Source: JANLUX01 sp031363705
GTDB taxonomy: Bacteria; Bacteroidota; Bacteroidia; AKYH767-A; OLB10
Assembly (NCBI GenBank): GCA_031363705.1
Contig: JANLUX010000397.1
Coordinates: 1-14,591 of the forward strand
Reading direction: 5' to 3'
DNA: 14,591 nucleotides
The stretch's first letter is position 1. Each line of letters opens with the position of its first letter. The position numbers and the translations under genes are program-made. The notes below the pieces were generated by a model. The model was given only the letters and a program-made list of their open reading frames with translations. It made no database searches and was not told where the DNA came from. This document shows positions 5,985-12,735 of the stretch, piece by piece.

Positions 5985-7282
5985 TTAAAAAAGAAATTAC
6001 AATTTGCTGGTTCAGACGTGATTTAAGACTGGAGGATCATGCTGCTTTGTATCATGCATTGAAGAGTGGTTATCCTGTTTTGTCCTTATTTATTTTTGAT
6101 AAAACAATTCTTGACAAACTGGAAAACAAAAACGATAAACGGGTTATTTTTATTTATAGGCAAATTGAAAGGTTGCAAAAGGAGTTGAGTGAACTGGGAT
6201 CTTCAATAATTAGTTTTTACGGTAAACCATTTGAAGTTTGGAGTGAATTATTAAATCAATTCAACATAAAAGTTGTTTACGTTAATAGTGATTATGAACC
6301 CTATGCAATTGATCGCGATGAACAGATCCGGCAGTTGTTACATCAGCATAATATTTCTTTTCATTCATATAAGGATCAGGTTGTTTTTGAAAAAGATGAA
6401 ATTGTGAAGGACAATGGAACACCTTATACAATTTATACTCCTTATTCTAAACGATGGATGCAAAAGCTCGATACGTTTTATCTTAAATCTTATCCAACAA
6501 AAAAATATTTCAAAAATTTTCTCAAAACAAAAAGTTTTCCTGTTCCGGAATTAAAAGAAATGGGATTTGAAAATAGTAAAGTTACATTTCCTTCTTCTGA
6601 AATTTCTGATGAGTTGATTCGCAATTATGGAGAACAAAGAAACTATCCGGGAATTAATGGAACCTCACATATTGGTGTTCATTTAAGATTTGGCACAATA
6701 AGTATTCGGAAACTTGCTACGAAAGCTAAAAAATTGAGCGCTGTATTTTTAAAAGAATTATGCTGGAGAGATTTTTATATGATGATACTCTGGCATTTTC
6801 CACATGTTGTTAATGGTAGTTTTAAAAAACAATATGACAAAATTCAATGGCGTAATAACACGAAAGAATTTGATAGGTGGTGTAGCGGACAAACAGGTTT
6901 CCCCATTGTGGATGCAGGCATGCGTGAGCTCAATGAAACTGGTTATATGCACAATCGTGTACGCATGATTGTTGCAGGTTTTCTCACTAAAGATTTATTG
7001 ATTGACTGGCGATGGGGTGAAGCTTATTTCGCATCGCAACTTCTGGATTATGAATTGTCTTCCAATAATGGAGGCTGGCAATGGTCAGCAGGTTGTGGTT
7101 GTGATGCTGCACCTTACTTCCGCATTTTTAATCCTGCTGAACAAACCCGCAAATTCGATCCTGACTTTAAATACATCAGGAAATGGGTTCCGGAGTTTGA
7201 GGGATTTAATTATCCTGAACCAATTGTTGATCATAAGATGGCGAGAGAGAGATGTTTAATGACATATAAAAGGGTTTTGTGA
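5981..7282 (+). CDS. phrB: Class I deoxyribodipyrimidine photolyase
   Basis: This 433-residue flavoprotein repairs UV-made cyclobutane pyrimidine dimers using blue light. The N-terminal antenna domain begins with ICWFRRDLRLEDH. The FAD-binding domain covers about 205-430 and includes CWRDFYMMILWHFPH, GFPIVDAGMREL, GYMHNRVRMI and NNGGWQWSAG. The electron-transfer tryptophan triad of E. coli photolyase (W382, W359, W306) is conserved by spacing at W366, W343 and W290. The substrate-contacting tryptophans (E. coli W277 and W384) correspond to W262 and W368. The enzyme therefore looks active and is a repair photolyase rather than a cryptochrome. The length is slightly short of the E. coli enzyme (472). 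The antenna chromophore cannot be told from the sequence. The ATG overlaps the upstream stop. Confidence 0.95.
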   Translation: MIKKEITICWFRRDLRLEDHAALYHALKSGYPVLSLFIFDKTILDKLENKNDKRVIFIYRQIERLQKELSELGSSIISFYGKPFEVWSELLNQFNIKVVYVNSDYEPYAIDRDEQIRQLLHQHNISFHSYKDQVVFEKDEIVKDNGTPYTIYTPYSKRWMQKLDTFYLKSYPTKKYFKNFLKTKSFPVPELKEMGFENSKVTFPSSEISDELIRNYGEQRNYPGINGTSHIGVHLRFGTISIRKLATKAKKLSAVFLKELCWRDFYMMILWHFPHVVNGSFKKQYDKIQWRNNTKEFDRWCSGQTGFPIVDAGMRELNETGYMHNRVRMIVAGFLTKDLLIDWRWGEAYFASQLLDYELSSNNGGWQWSAGCGCDAAPYFRIFNPAEQTRKFDPDFKYIRKWVPEFEGFNYPEPIVDHKMARERCLMTYKRVL

Positions 7283-7306
7283 AAAGCATTTTAAAGCTCC
7301 AGGATG

Positions 7307-7338
7307 CTTGCATGGCTATGTCCAACAGGTTATCTTTG
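7307..7338 (+). promoter_or_regulatory. Promoter of the AraC-type regulator gene
   Basis: CTTG at 7307-7310 and TATCTTTG at 7331-7338 are separated by 20 bases, a good Bacteroidota -33/-7 pair. The predicted start near 7345 gives a leader of about 11 bases before the ATG at 7356. It indicates that the regulator can be expressed independently of the photolyase operon. Confidence 0.6.
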
Positions 7339-7355
7339 AATCTCACAAATAAGTT

Positions 7356-8291
7356 ATGGTACGTGACGAAGTATTTAACAAGATCATTGACTCGTTGCAT
7401 GTAAAATATTACCGCAGTAGTTTACGTGAAATAATTAAACCGGCAGAATTAAATGGATCCCTGGAGCCGCGGAATATCCTGGTACGGGTGGATTCCGGTT
7501 TTTGTTATGGTGAAAAAAATTTCGTCCGCATTGATCCCGGTAATTTTTATTTTATGCCTGTTGGAAGTCCCATTTATTTCAGGCATGGAAAAGCTAAAAA
7601 TTTTCCTTCGTTCGGTAAAGATGGATTTACATCTGTTGAACATCGAGAGCAATATTTAAAACCGTTAAGCATTAATAATGGTATAGATTCCAGTAAAGAT
7701 ATTTTCTCAATCATTGGTTTTGATGTGCATATTTACGGAGCCATTCCTTTTTTCTCCATACTTGAATTACCTTGTTTTATTATGCCCGATGATGAAGAAA
7801 TGAGATACCTTATTCACGCCATCATTGCTGAAGAAGAAAATAAGAAACCGGGTCGCGAACGGTTATTAAAAAATCTGACAGAGGAAATGGTGATTCATAT
7901 CTGTCGTTTTATTTATCATAAAAAAGAATTTGAAAAAAACTTTGAAAAAGTTCATTTTCTCCTCGACAAAAGATTAGTTGATATTATCCAGTTTATTCAA
8001 GGTAATCTGCATGAAGATTTAACCAATCAAAAGATTGCAAACCTTGCATATGTTTCAAAAGATTATGTAGGACAGTTTTTTAAATCTTTAACCAATACCA
8101 ATCTTCAGGATTATATCGAAAACCAACGGTTAGAACGCGCACATAATTTATTGCGGAGTACACATTACAATGTGCAGGAAATTGCAACCAATGTGGGTTT
8201 TAAGGATCCTGCTTATTTCAGCAGGAGATTTAAAAATAAATTCAAGCGAAACGCTAATCAGGTGAGGAAGGAAAGTATTGTGAATGTTTAA
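7356..8291 (+). CDS. AraC-family transcriptional regulator
   Basis: This 311-residue protein ends in two helix-turn-helix units at about 205-305. The first is VDIIQFIQGNLHEDLTNQKI with LAYVSKDYVGQFFKSLTNTN; the second contains NVQEIATNVGFKDPAYFSRR and FKNKFKRNANQVRKES. 'VGF.D.aYFsR.FK..f...p..yR' is the AraC signature; here the usual Pro is replaced (FKRNANQVRK). The N-terminal half, with FCYGEKNFVRIDPGNFYFMP and the strand-rich following region, fits a cupin-like sensor domain, ligand unknown. It sits after the photolyase operon and before two T9SS-cargo genes, all on the plus strand. Its target is not evident, although neighbouring genes are candidates. The ATG at 7356 follows a good promoter. 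Confidence 0.9.
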   Translation: MVRDEVFNKIIDSLHVKYYRSSLREIIKPAELNGSLEPRNILVRVDSGFCYGEKNFVRIDPGNFYFMPVGSPIYFRHGKAKNFPSFGKDGFTSVEHREQYLKPLSINNGIDSSKDIFSIIGFDVHIYGAIPFFSILELPCFIMPDDEEMRYLIHAIIAEEENKKPGRERLLKNLTEEMVIHICRFIYHKKEFEKNFEKVHFLLDKRLVDIIQFIQGNLHEDLTNQKIANLAYVSKDYVGQFFKSLTNTNLQDYIENQRLERAHNLLRSTHYNVQEIATNVGFKDPAYFSRRFKNKFKRNANQVRKESIVNV

Positions 8292-8332
8292 TTTGTTTGT
8301 TCCTCTCAAACTGAATAATCTGTTTTCATTCG

Positions 8333-8340
8333 TATCTTTA
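8333..8340 (+). promoter_or_regulatory. Weak -7 box before a secreted-protein gene
   Basis: TATCTTTA matches seven of the eight positions of TAnnTTTG and lies 14 bases before the ATG at 8355. No matching -33 box is visible, so this is a tentative call. Confidence 0.3.
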
Positions 8341-8354
8341 CTTTATTAATTATT

Positions 8355-8951
8355 ATGATGATGAGAGGGATTATTTTAGTTTTATTATTCTCAGTAAACT
8401 TATCCTTTGCACAAACATCCAATATTATTTCTTTTTTCGGAGGTACTCAGCTCAATCAAGCTGTTTATCTCTCCTTCACAGTAGTTGCCGGGCAAACCTG
8501 CAGTGGTATAAAAATAGAACGCAGCTCTGACTCATTAAACTTTTACCAGATAGGTGAAATTGTTGGTACCTGTGGCAGTGTTTCAACTCCGGTTAATTAC
8601 AGTTATACTGATTCGTTTCCAATTAAAAACAGTGATAATTATTACCGGTTAGCTCCGGGCAATGCTGATTGGTCAACCGTGATAAAAGTTTATTTTAATG
8701 CACAGGATAAAAGCGAAATTCTCATCACTCCCAATCCATTGGTTACAACAGCAAGGATTAATTATCAAAATCCTTTAACTAAAACCGTTCATTGGAAAAT
8801 GTTTGACATCAATGGAAAAATGGTTAGCGAAGGCAGAACAAAAGATGATTCATTTACAATTGAGAGAAAAACCTTTCCTTCCGGCTCCTACTTCCTCCAT
8901 CTTACTTTGGATAATAATGATTTTCAAAAAGGAAAGCTCGTTATTGAATGA
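8355..8951 (+). CDS. Small secreted protein with T9SS sorting domain
   Basis: This 198-residue protein begins with three Met codons and a signal peptide, MMMRGIILVLLFSVNLSFAQ, cleaved probably after FAQ. Residues 21-120 form a strand-rich domain resembling the 'per-residue SSD...FY.ig...g....' linker-like modules that precede sorting domains (SSDSLNFYQIGEI, YSYTDSFP, NYYRLAPGN). The T9SS type A sorting domain spans about 122-198, with ITPNPLVTTARINY, KMFDINGKMV, FPSGSYFLHL and final KGKLVIE. The first domain is a fibronectin-like strand layout with no catalytic residues visible. It is followed after 62 bases by another T9SS cargo gene. Any of the three ATGs could be the start. Confidence 0.85.
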   Translation: MMMRGIILVLLFSVNLSFAQTSNIISFFGGTQLNQAVYLSFTVVAGQTCSGIKIERSSDSLNFYQIGEIVGTCGSVSTPVNYSYTDSFPIKNSDNYYRLAPGNADWSTVIKVYFNAQDKSEILITPNPLVTTARINYQNPLTKTVHWKMFDINGKMVSEGRTKDDSFTIERKTFPSGSYFLHLTLDNNDFQKGKLVIE

Positions 8952-8955
8952 CACG

Positions 8956-8989
8956 CTTGTTATTTTTGGCGTTTTAAGCTTTATATTTG
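8956..8989 (+). promoter_or_regulatory. Candidate promoter of the second T9SS cargo gene
   Basis: CTTG at 8956-8959 and an exact TATATTTG at 8982-8989 are separated by 22 bases, slightly longer than ideal. The start would be near 8996, leaving a leader of about 18 bases before the ATG at 9014. Confidence 0.5.
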
Positions 8990-9013
8990 ATTGAATTTTA
9001 AAACCAAATTATC

Positions 9014-9871
9014 ATGAAAAAAAATCTACTATTAATTTATTTTGCCTGTATAGTTAGCGCAACCTATGCGCAGAACCCAGTACCTAATCCCAGTTTTGAA
9101 TCATGGACTAGTGGTGAGCCTGATTCATGGCTTACCAATAACATTCCGGGTACAGCAGTATTTGTAACACAGGTTTCTCCGGGCAATACCGGCTCATCGG
9201 CTGCAAGAGGCGATGTAATGACTATCACTCCTCCGGGTCTTGTATTATCGCCATATCTTTCTTCTACCGATAATTCTGCTAACGGATTCCCGGTAAATAA
9301 ACCTTATGGCACAATGAGTTGCTATTATAAGTTTAATCCTGCAAGTGGAGATATGTTTCAAATAACAGTATTGATGGAAGATGGAGCAGGAAACGCAGTG
9401 GGGGCAGGGTCAATTATCATAACGAATGCAACATCGAATTTCACTTTGACGAATGTGCCGATTTTTTATATTGATACTTCTAATGTCTCAAAATGCACCA
9501 TTATGTTTTCTATTGCAGATAGTGCCGGCAATGCACACATGAATAGTTATTATATAGTTGATGATGTTTCATTGAGTGGATCAGTTGGAATCAATGAATT
9601 ATCCAACAGCAGTATTCAAAACATGAGTGTGATGCCCAATCCTGCTTCATCACAAATATCGGTAAGCTATTCACTTTTGCAATCCAATGATGCGGAGTTA
9701 AGCATTATAGATATGACAGGCAGAAAAGTGCAGACTATGAAATTAAATAATATGGCACCTGGTAAGCACAGCACTCTATTGGATGTAAGTTCATTAAAAG
9801 ATGGACTTTATCTGTGCAGGTTAACTACTGCTGATGCTTCAATGGTTAGATTTTTACAGGTAAGACATTAA
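9014..9871 (+). CDS. Secreted protein with T9SS sorting domain and carbohydrate-binding-like N-terminal domain
   Basis: This 285-residue protein starts with a signal peptide (MKKNLLLIYFACIVSATYAQ). The mature protein begins NPVPNPSFESWTSGEPDSW, the hallmark of Bacteroidota jelly-roll/PCMD-like domains ('N.sFE.W....PdgW') found in surface proteins thought to contact glycans. The domain continues to about residue 190, ending with YYIVDDVSLSGSVGI, another typical end of such modules. A T9SS type A sorting domain follows at about 205-285 (VMPNPASSQISVSY, LSIIDMTGRKV, SLKDGLYLCRL, MVRFLQV). No catalytic site is visible, so it is probably a binding or structural surface protein; the ligand is unknown. 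It ends 19 bases before a strong hairpin. Confidence 0.88.
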   Translation: MKKNLLLIYFACIVSATYAQNPVPNPSFESWTSGEPDSWLTNNIPGTAVFVTQVSPGNTGSSAARGDVMTITPPGLVLSPYLSSTDNSANGFPVNKPYGTMSCYYKFNPASGDMFQITVLMEDGAGNAVGAGSIIITNATSNFTLTNVPIFYIDTSNVSKCTIMFSIADSAGNAHMNSYYIVDDVSLSGSVGINELSNSSIQNMSVMPNPASSQISVSYSLLQSNDAELSIIDMTGRKVQTMKLNNMAPGKHSTLLDVSSLKDGLYLCRLTTADASMVRFLQVRH

Positions 9872-9889
9872 ATAACGGTTGTCAATCCT

Positions 9890-9934
9890 TTCAGTGTTGT
9901 CAGCTATTTAAGAGAAATAACTGACAACACTGGA
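9890..9934. terminator. Long hairpin between convergent genes, probable bidirectional terminator
   Basis: CAGTGTTGTCAG (9892-9903) pairs perfectly with CTGACAACACTG (9921-9932). One U-A and one G-U pair extend the base, and TATTT/AAATA extends the top after a single C-A mismatch, leaving a 5-base loop at 9910-9914. It lies between genes ending at 9871 (plus) and 9964 (minus). No long T tract follows on either strand. Confidence 0.75.
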
Positions 9935-9963
9935 TTATAAAAATTAAAGATAAATCCGTTTGA

Positions 9964-11118
9964 TTAAATAACCTGCGATCTGATTTTCTTCATTACCGAT
10001 TCAACCTCTTCAGGAGTATCAATACTTCTTAAAGCATCCTCTCCTTTAGCAAAAATTTTCTTTGCATTTATTTCATCCAGAAAATATCGAAGCGAATATT
10101 TTTGTTGAGCAAAATTGTTTTTCATAAGCTGAAAGATTTCTTTTTCGTACAAAGCCAATAAAGGTTCTGTTATAGATTCGCGGTTCTGATAACAAACAGC
10201 TATTGAGGTTTTATCTCTGGCATCAATTAAATCCTGAATTTCTGTTTTGCCAATAAAAGGATAATCACAGCCAATTGCTAAAAAAGATTTGTCAGGATAT
10301 TTTTCATAAGCACTCAGTAACGCAGCCATGGGTCCGGTGTTTTGATATTGCGGAGCATCAATTATTATTTCATAACCTGCCTCCATTTCCTTTGCTTGTG
10401 ACTTATTACAACTTATACAAACTTTTTCGCAGAAGGATTGTAATAACTCATTTAAATAATAACGTTGTGGTTTGCCATGATAATTAATCAGGCTTTTATC
10501 AGTTCCCATACGCAAACTTTCTCCTCCACAAATTACAAGACCGTATAAATCATTTCTCTGTTCAGCAGAAAAAAAATCGTTGTTTAATATCGTTGATTGC
10601 TGCAAGCCATAATGTTCAATACATTCATTCAATAAGCTATCACGGATGATCAGCAATAATTTACCTGTTATATTTTTGTTTTTATAATGATTGATTAAAT
10701 GAGTAACCGCAGGTTCTAAGCCTTTTTGTTCATACAATTCAAGTTTGCCTGCTTCATCCACTATCAGCCAATCAGGATTTTTATTTAATGACTGGATTAA
10801 AATTTTCTGTGCATGATCAAAAGCATTTTTATAAAAATGAAACCTGCCAACTGAAATTATATCACCTGAAACAATTGAATCGTCTGCTTCCAATTCATGA
10901 TACATTTTAACAGCTATATCAAATAATTTTCTTTTTCCTTCAATTTCAGGAGTAAGAATTCCACCAACATTTGTTCGGTTTTTCACCCAGTTCATTAGCA
11001 AAGATGTTTTTCCGCTTTGAACAGGTGCGCTGAGAATATAGATGTTGTTATTTTGCCTCACCCTCTTATCCCTCTCCAAAGGAGAGGGAAGTTGTTCCTC
11101 CGGCTTTGATTTACTCAT
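9964..11118 (-). CDS. Fusion of THEP1-like P-loop NTPase and MobA-like molybdenum cofactor guanylyltransferase
   Basis: This 384-residue protein joins two enzymes. Residues 24-175 form a THEP1-like nucleoside-triphosphatase: Walker A APVQSGKTS at 31-39 and Walker B LIVDEAGKLEL at 118-128, matching the family's DE.G.LEL. Residues 190-384 form a MobA-type NTP transferase: ICGGESLRMGTDKS at 196-209 (the L.GG.S.RMG.DK signature), GPMAALLSA at 262-270, and GCDYPF at 283-288 with metal-binding Asp285. MobA attaches GMP to molybdopterin to make the guanine dinucleotide cofactor. I infer that the fusion couples NTP hydrolysis to cofactor work, but the substrate is unproven and no molybdoenzyme is in view. 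The ATG at 11118 overlaps the upstream membrane gene by 8 bases. Residues 9-22 are encoded by a palindromic repeat and are probably dispensable. Confidence 0.85.
   Translation of the reverse strand: MSKSKPEEQLPSPLERDKRVRQNNNIYILSAPVQSGKTSLLMNWVKNRTNVGGILTPEIEGKRKLFDIAVKMYHELEADDSIVSGDIISVGRFHFYKNAFDHAQKILIQSLNKNPDWLIVDEAGKLELYEQKGLEPAVTHLINHYKNKNITGKLLLIIRDSLLNECIEHYGLQQSTILNNDFFSAEQRNDLYGLVICGGESLRMGTDKSLINYHGKPQRYYLNELLQSFCEKVCISCNKSQAKEMEAGYEIIIDAPQYQNTGPMAALLSAYEKYPDKSFLAIGCDYPFIGKTEIQDLIDARDKTSIAVCYQNRESITEPLLALYEKEIFQLMKNNFAQQKYSLRYFLDEINAKKIFAKGEDALRSIDTPEEVESVMKKIRSQVI
11055..11090. repeat. Bacteroidota-type palindromic repeat inside a coding region
   Basis: TCCCTCTCC (11069-11077) and GGAGAGGGA (11081-11089) form a perfect 9-bp palindrome around AAA, flanked by GCCTCACCCTCTTA. 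From memory this matches the CCTCACCC...CCTCTCCAAAGGAGAGGG repeats scattered between genes in many Bacteroidota. Here it lies in frame and encodes about residues 9-22 of the NTPase/MobA fusion (QLPSPLERDKRVRQ). Confidence 0.75.
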
Positions 11119-12148
11119 TTGTAATTTGGTCAGAATGAAGTGTAATCACAATCAGGATAAAAATAAATTCACGGTAACGTGCTAAGCCCTTATGTGATTT
11201 AGAAGATAAGTGATAAGCATGTTGTGCAAATTTTTTCAACGATGGAAGCGAAGCAATTAATTCTTCAACACGAAATTTTTTCCTCTCTTTATTCTTCATT
11301 GCGTATCGCTTTATTAAAAACTTTATAACGGGCTGAACAAAAACAAACCAGCCTAATACAACCGCAGCTGTCCTTAACACCACATATAAAGCTTTTGAAT
11401 TATTTCCAGCATTACTCAGAGTGAAAACCGTAATAATAAAAAGAAGAATGTACAGCATGTATAACAGCGAACGCTTCCTGCTGTTCAATGTGAGATTCGG
11501 CTTTAGCTTATAATCAGTTGCATTTTCATTATACTGAATTTTAATTTCTTCTCTTCTTGATTCAATCTGTCGTGGAAGTTTTGAAATCCACCAACCGAGA
11601 ATTAATCCCCACAAAGCATACACAGTACAATAAATCGCAATAAGCCAGACGCTGAAGGAAAAATCTTTTCCCAATGAAAAATCTTTTACTATTCCGTTGA
11701 AAAAAATATCCAATGCTTCCCAAACAGATTTTCCGAAAACTATTGTTGTGACAAGAAATTTTTGCAAAGCAGATTCAAGCAATGCAAGAAAACCAAAAAT
11801 TAAAGAAGTAAGTTTAAAATATGGAATCAGTGAATAAAGCAAACCACCAATAAAACCCTGGAACGCGACTGCGATATAAGCCGCTAAGGGTGATTGTGGG
11901 CTTACGATTGCTTTAACAATGATGACTGATAAAGTTGCCTGAACAATTTGCCTGTATGAACAATTACTATAGTGCGCAATCAATCCGATTAATATTACTG
12001 CAATGCCGCCAACAAAAAATCCTGTGAAAGGAATTTGCAACGCATGCATTATTCCTCCGAGTCCTGATTCATTGAGTGCCCACAATGCAGTGAGGCGATG
12101 TACTGCATGCAGGTTTTCTTTGTCAGAATTAAAATGCAAGGAATTCAT
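11111..12148 (-). CDS. Polytopic membrane protein of unknown function, linked to NTPase/MobA fusion
   Basis: I do not recognise a family with certainty. The 345-residue protein has about eight membrane segments: five or six in the N-terminal 195 residues (for example FFVGGIAVILIGLIAHY, LAAYIAVAFQGFIGGLLY, VWLIAIYCTVYALWGLILGW), and two at about 230-285 (LLYMLYILLFIITVFTL and LRTAAVVLGWFVFVQPVI). A basic cytoplasmic stretch and a last hydrophobic end follow. The N-terminal part, with GLGGIMHALQIPFTGFFVGG, reminds me of the compact substrate-binding (S) components of ECF transporters, and the basic C-terminal part could dock an NTPase; both are inference. It overlaps the flavoprotein gene upstream by 20 bases and the NTPase gene downstream by 8, so the three are co-translated. 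I chose the ATG at 12148; a TTG at 12151 is one codon earlier. Confidence 0.7.
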   Translation of the reverse strand: MNSLHFNSDKENLHAVHRLTALWALNESGLGGIMHALQIPFTGFFVGGIAVILIGLIAHYSNCSYRQIVQATLSVIIVKAIVSPQSPLAAYIAVAFQGFIGGLLYSLIPYFKLTSLIFGFLALLESALQKFLVTTIVFGKSVWEALDIFFNGIVKDFSLGKDFSFSVWLIAIYCTVYALWGLILGWWISKLPRQIESRREEIKIQYNENATDYKLKPNLTLNSRKRSLLYMLYILLFIITVFTLSNAGNNSKALYVVLRTAAVVLGWFVFVQPVIKFLIKRYAMKNKERKKFRVEELIASLPSLKKFAQHAYHLSSKSHKGLARYREFIFILIVITLHSDQITNE

Positions 12149-12650
12149 CAATATGTCTGTTCACCACCTTTAGTGTGGGTTCTTTTAATGTATGTAAATC
12201 AGTGAACTCATCCTGCACGCGTGATACAGGTAACATATATGGCATCACCGTTACTCCCATGTGTTGAAGCACCGAAGAGAGATGATCCATTCCGCGCAGA
12301 TTACCGGCTCTGCCCGTTGCAATTCCTACCAGTGCTGCCTTCTTGTTTTTAAAAGCTGTTTTAGCATCCATCACGTCAATTAATAATTTCAAAATGCCCG
12401 GCATACTACCATGATATTCAGGAATGATAAAAACGAAACGGTTGCTCGGGTTGAAAACTTCAGACTGTATTTTAGTTATTTCGTTGGATGCGCTATCGTA
12501 TGCTTCCATCTCAATAATGGAAGGAGGCAAATGAGAAAGGTTAAAAAAATGCACATCATCATATTTAGATTTTATCAAATCAAAATAAATACGTGCAAAT
12601 TTTTCAGTTAAACTGTGCACGCGATTGGTGCCGCTGATGAGCGTGATCAA
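12129..12650 (-). CDS. NADPH-dependent FMN reductase-like flavoprotein
   Basis: This 173-residue protein has the flavodoxin-like fold of the SsuE/ChrR/azoreductase family, which reduces FMN, quinones, metals or other small acceptors with NAD(P)H. The phosphate-binding loop is ISGTNRVHS at 5-13. The FMN isoalloxazine-binding motif is PEYHGSMPGILK at 77-88 (family: P.Yn.s.pg.lK), and GRAGNLRGMDHL at 113-124 matches the 'G..gG..a...L..' loop. The start is a TTG at 12650: the frame is closed by a TAG five codons upstream, no ATG lies between, and the first strand MITLISG follows directly. It is the first gene of the three-gene operon and overlaps the membrane gene by 20 bases. A link to redox handling of a metal or pterin substrate is a guess. 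Confidence 0.88.
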   Translation of the reverse strand: MITLISGTNRVHSLTEKFARIYFDLIKSKYDDVHFFNLSHLPPSIIEMEAYDSASNEITKIQSEVFNPSNRFVFIIPEYHGSMPGILKLLIDVMDAKTAFKNKKAALVGIATGRAGNLRGMDHLSSVLQHMGVTVMPYMLPVSRVQDEFTDLHTLKEPTLKVVNRHIDEFLAF

Positions 12651-12652
12651 GA

Positions 12653-12678
12653 TGTTGAATTGCTATATTGTTGAATTG
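12653..12678. repeat. Two 10-bp direct repeats in the operon leader
   Basis: TGTTGAATTG occurs at 12653-12662 and 12669-12678 (16 bases apart, centre to centre) in the presumed leader just before the TTG start at 12650. It may be chance in this A+T-rich DNA or a binding site. Confidence 0.45.
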
Positions 12679-12695
12679 TTAATTAAAAAGCCTGG

Positions 12696-12729
12696 CAAAG
12701 ATAATACCCAACAACCTTAGCATTTCAAT
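12696..12729 (-). promoter_or_regulatory. Promoter of the flavoprotein-membrane-NTPase/MobA operon
   Basis: On the minus strand an ATTG (plus 12726-12729) is followed after 22 bases by TATCTTTG (plus 12696-12703), an exact -7 match. Transcription would start near 12690, giving a leader of about 40 bases. It makes the three genes independent of the upstream potassium-channel gene. Confidence 0.55.
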
Positions 12730-12735
12730 ACATTT

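Noticed and set aside
7284..7309. AAGCAT/ATGCTT inverted repeat after the photolyase gene as terminator
   Set aside because: The stem is only six pairs with a 14-base loop and no T tract, so chance is likely.
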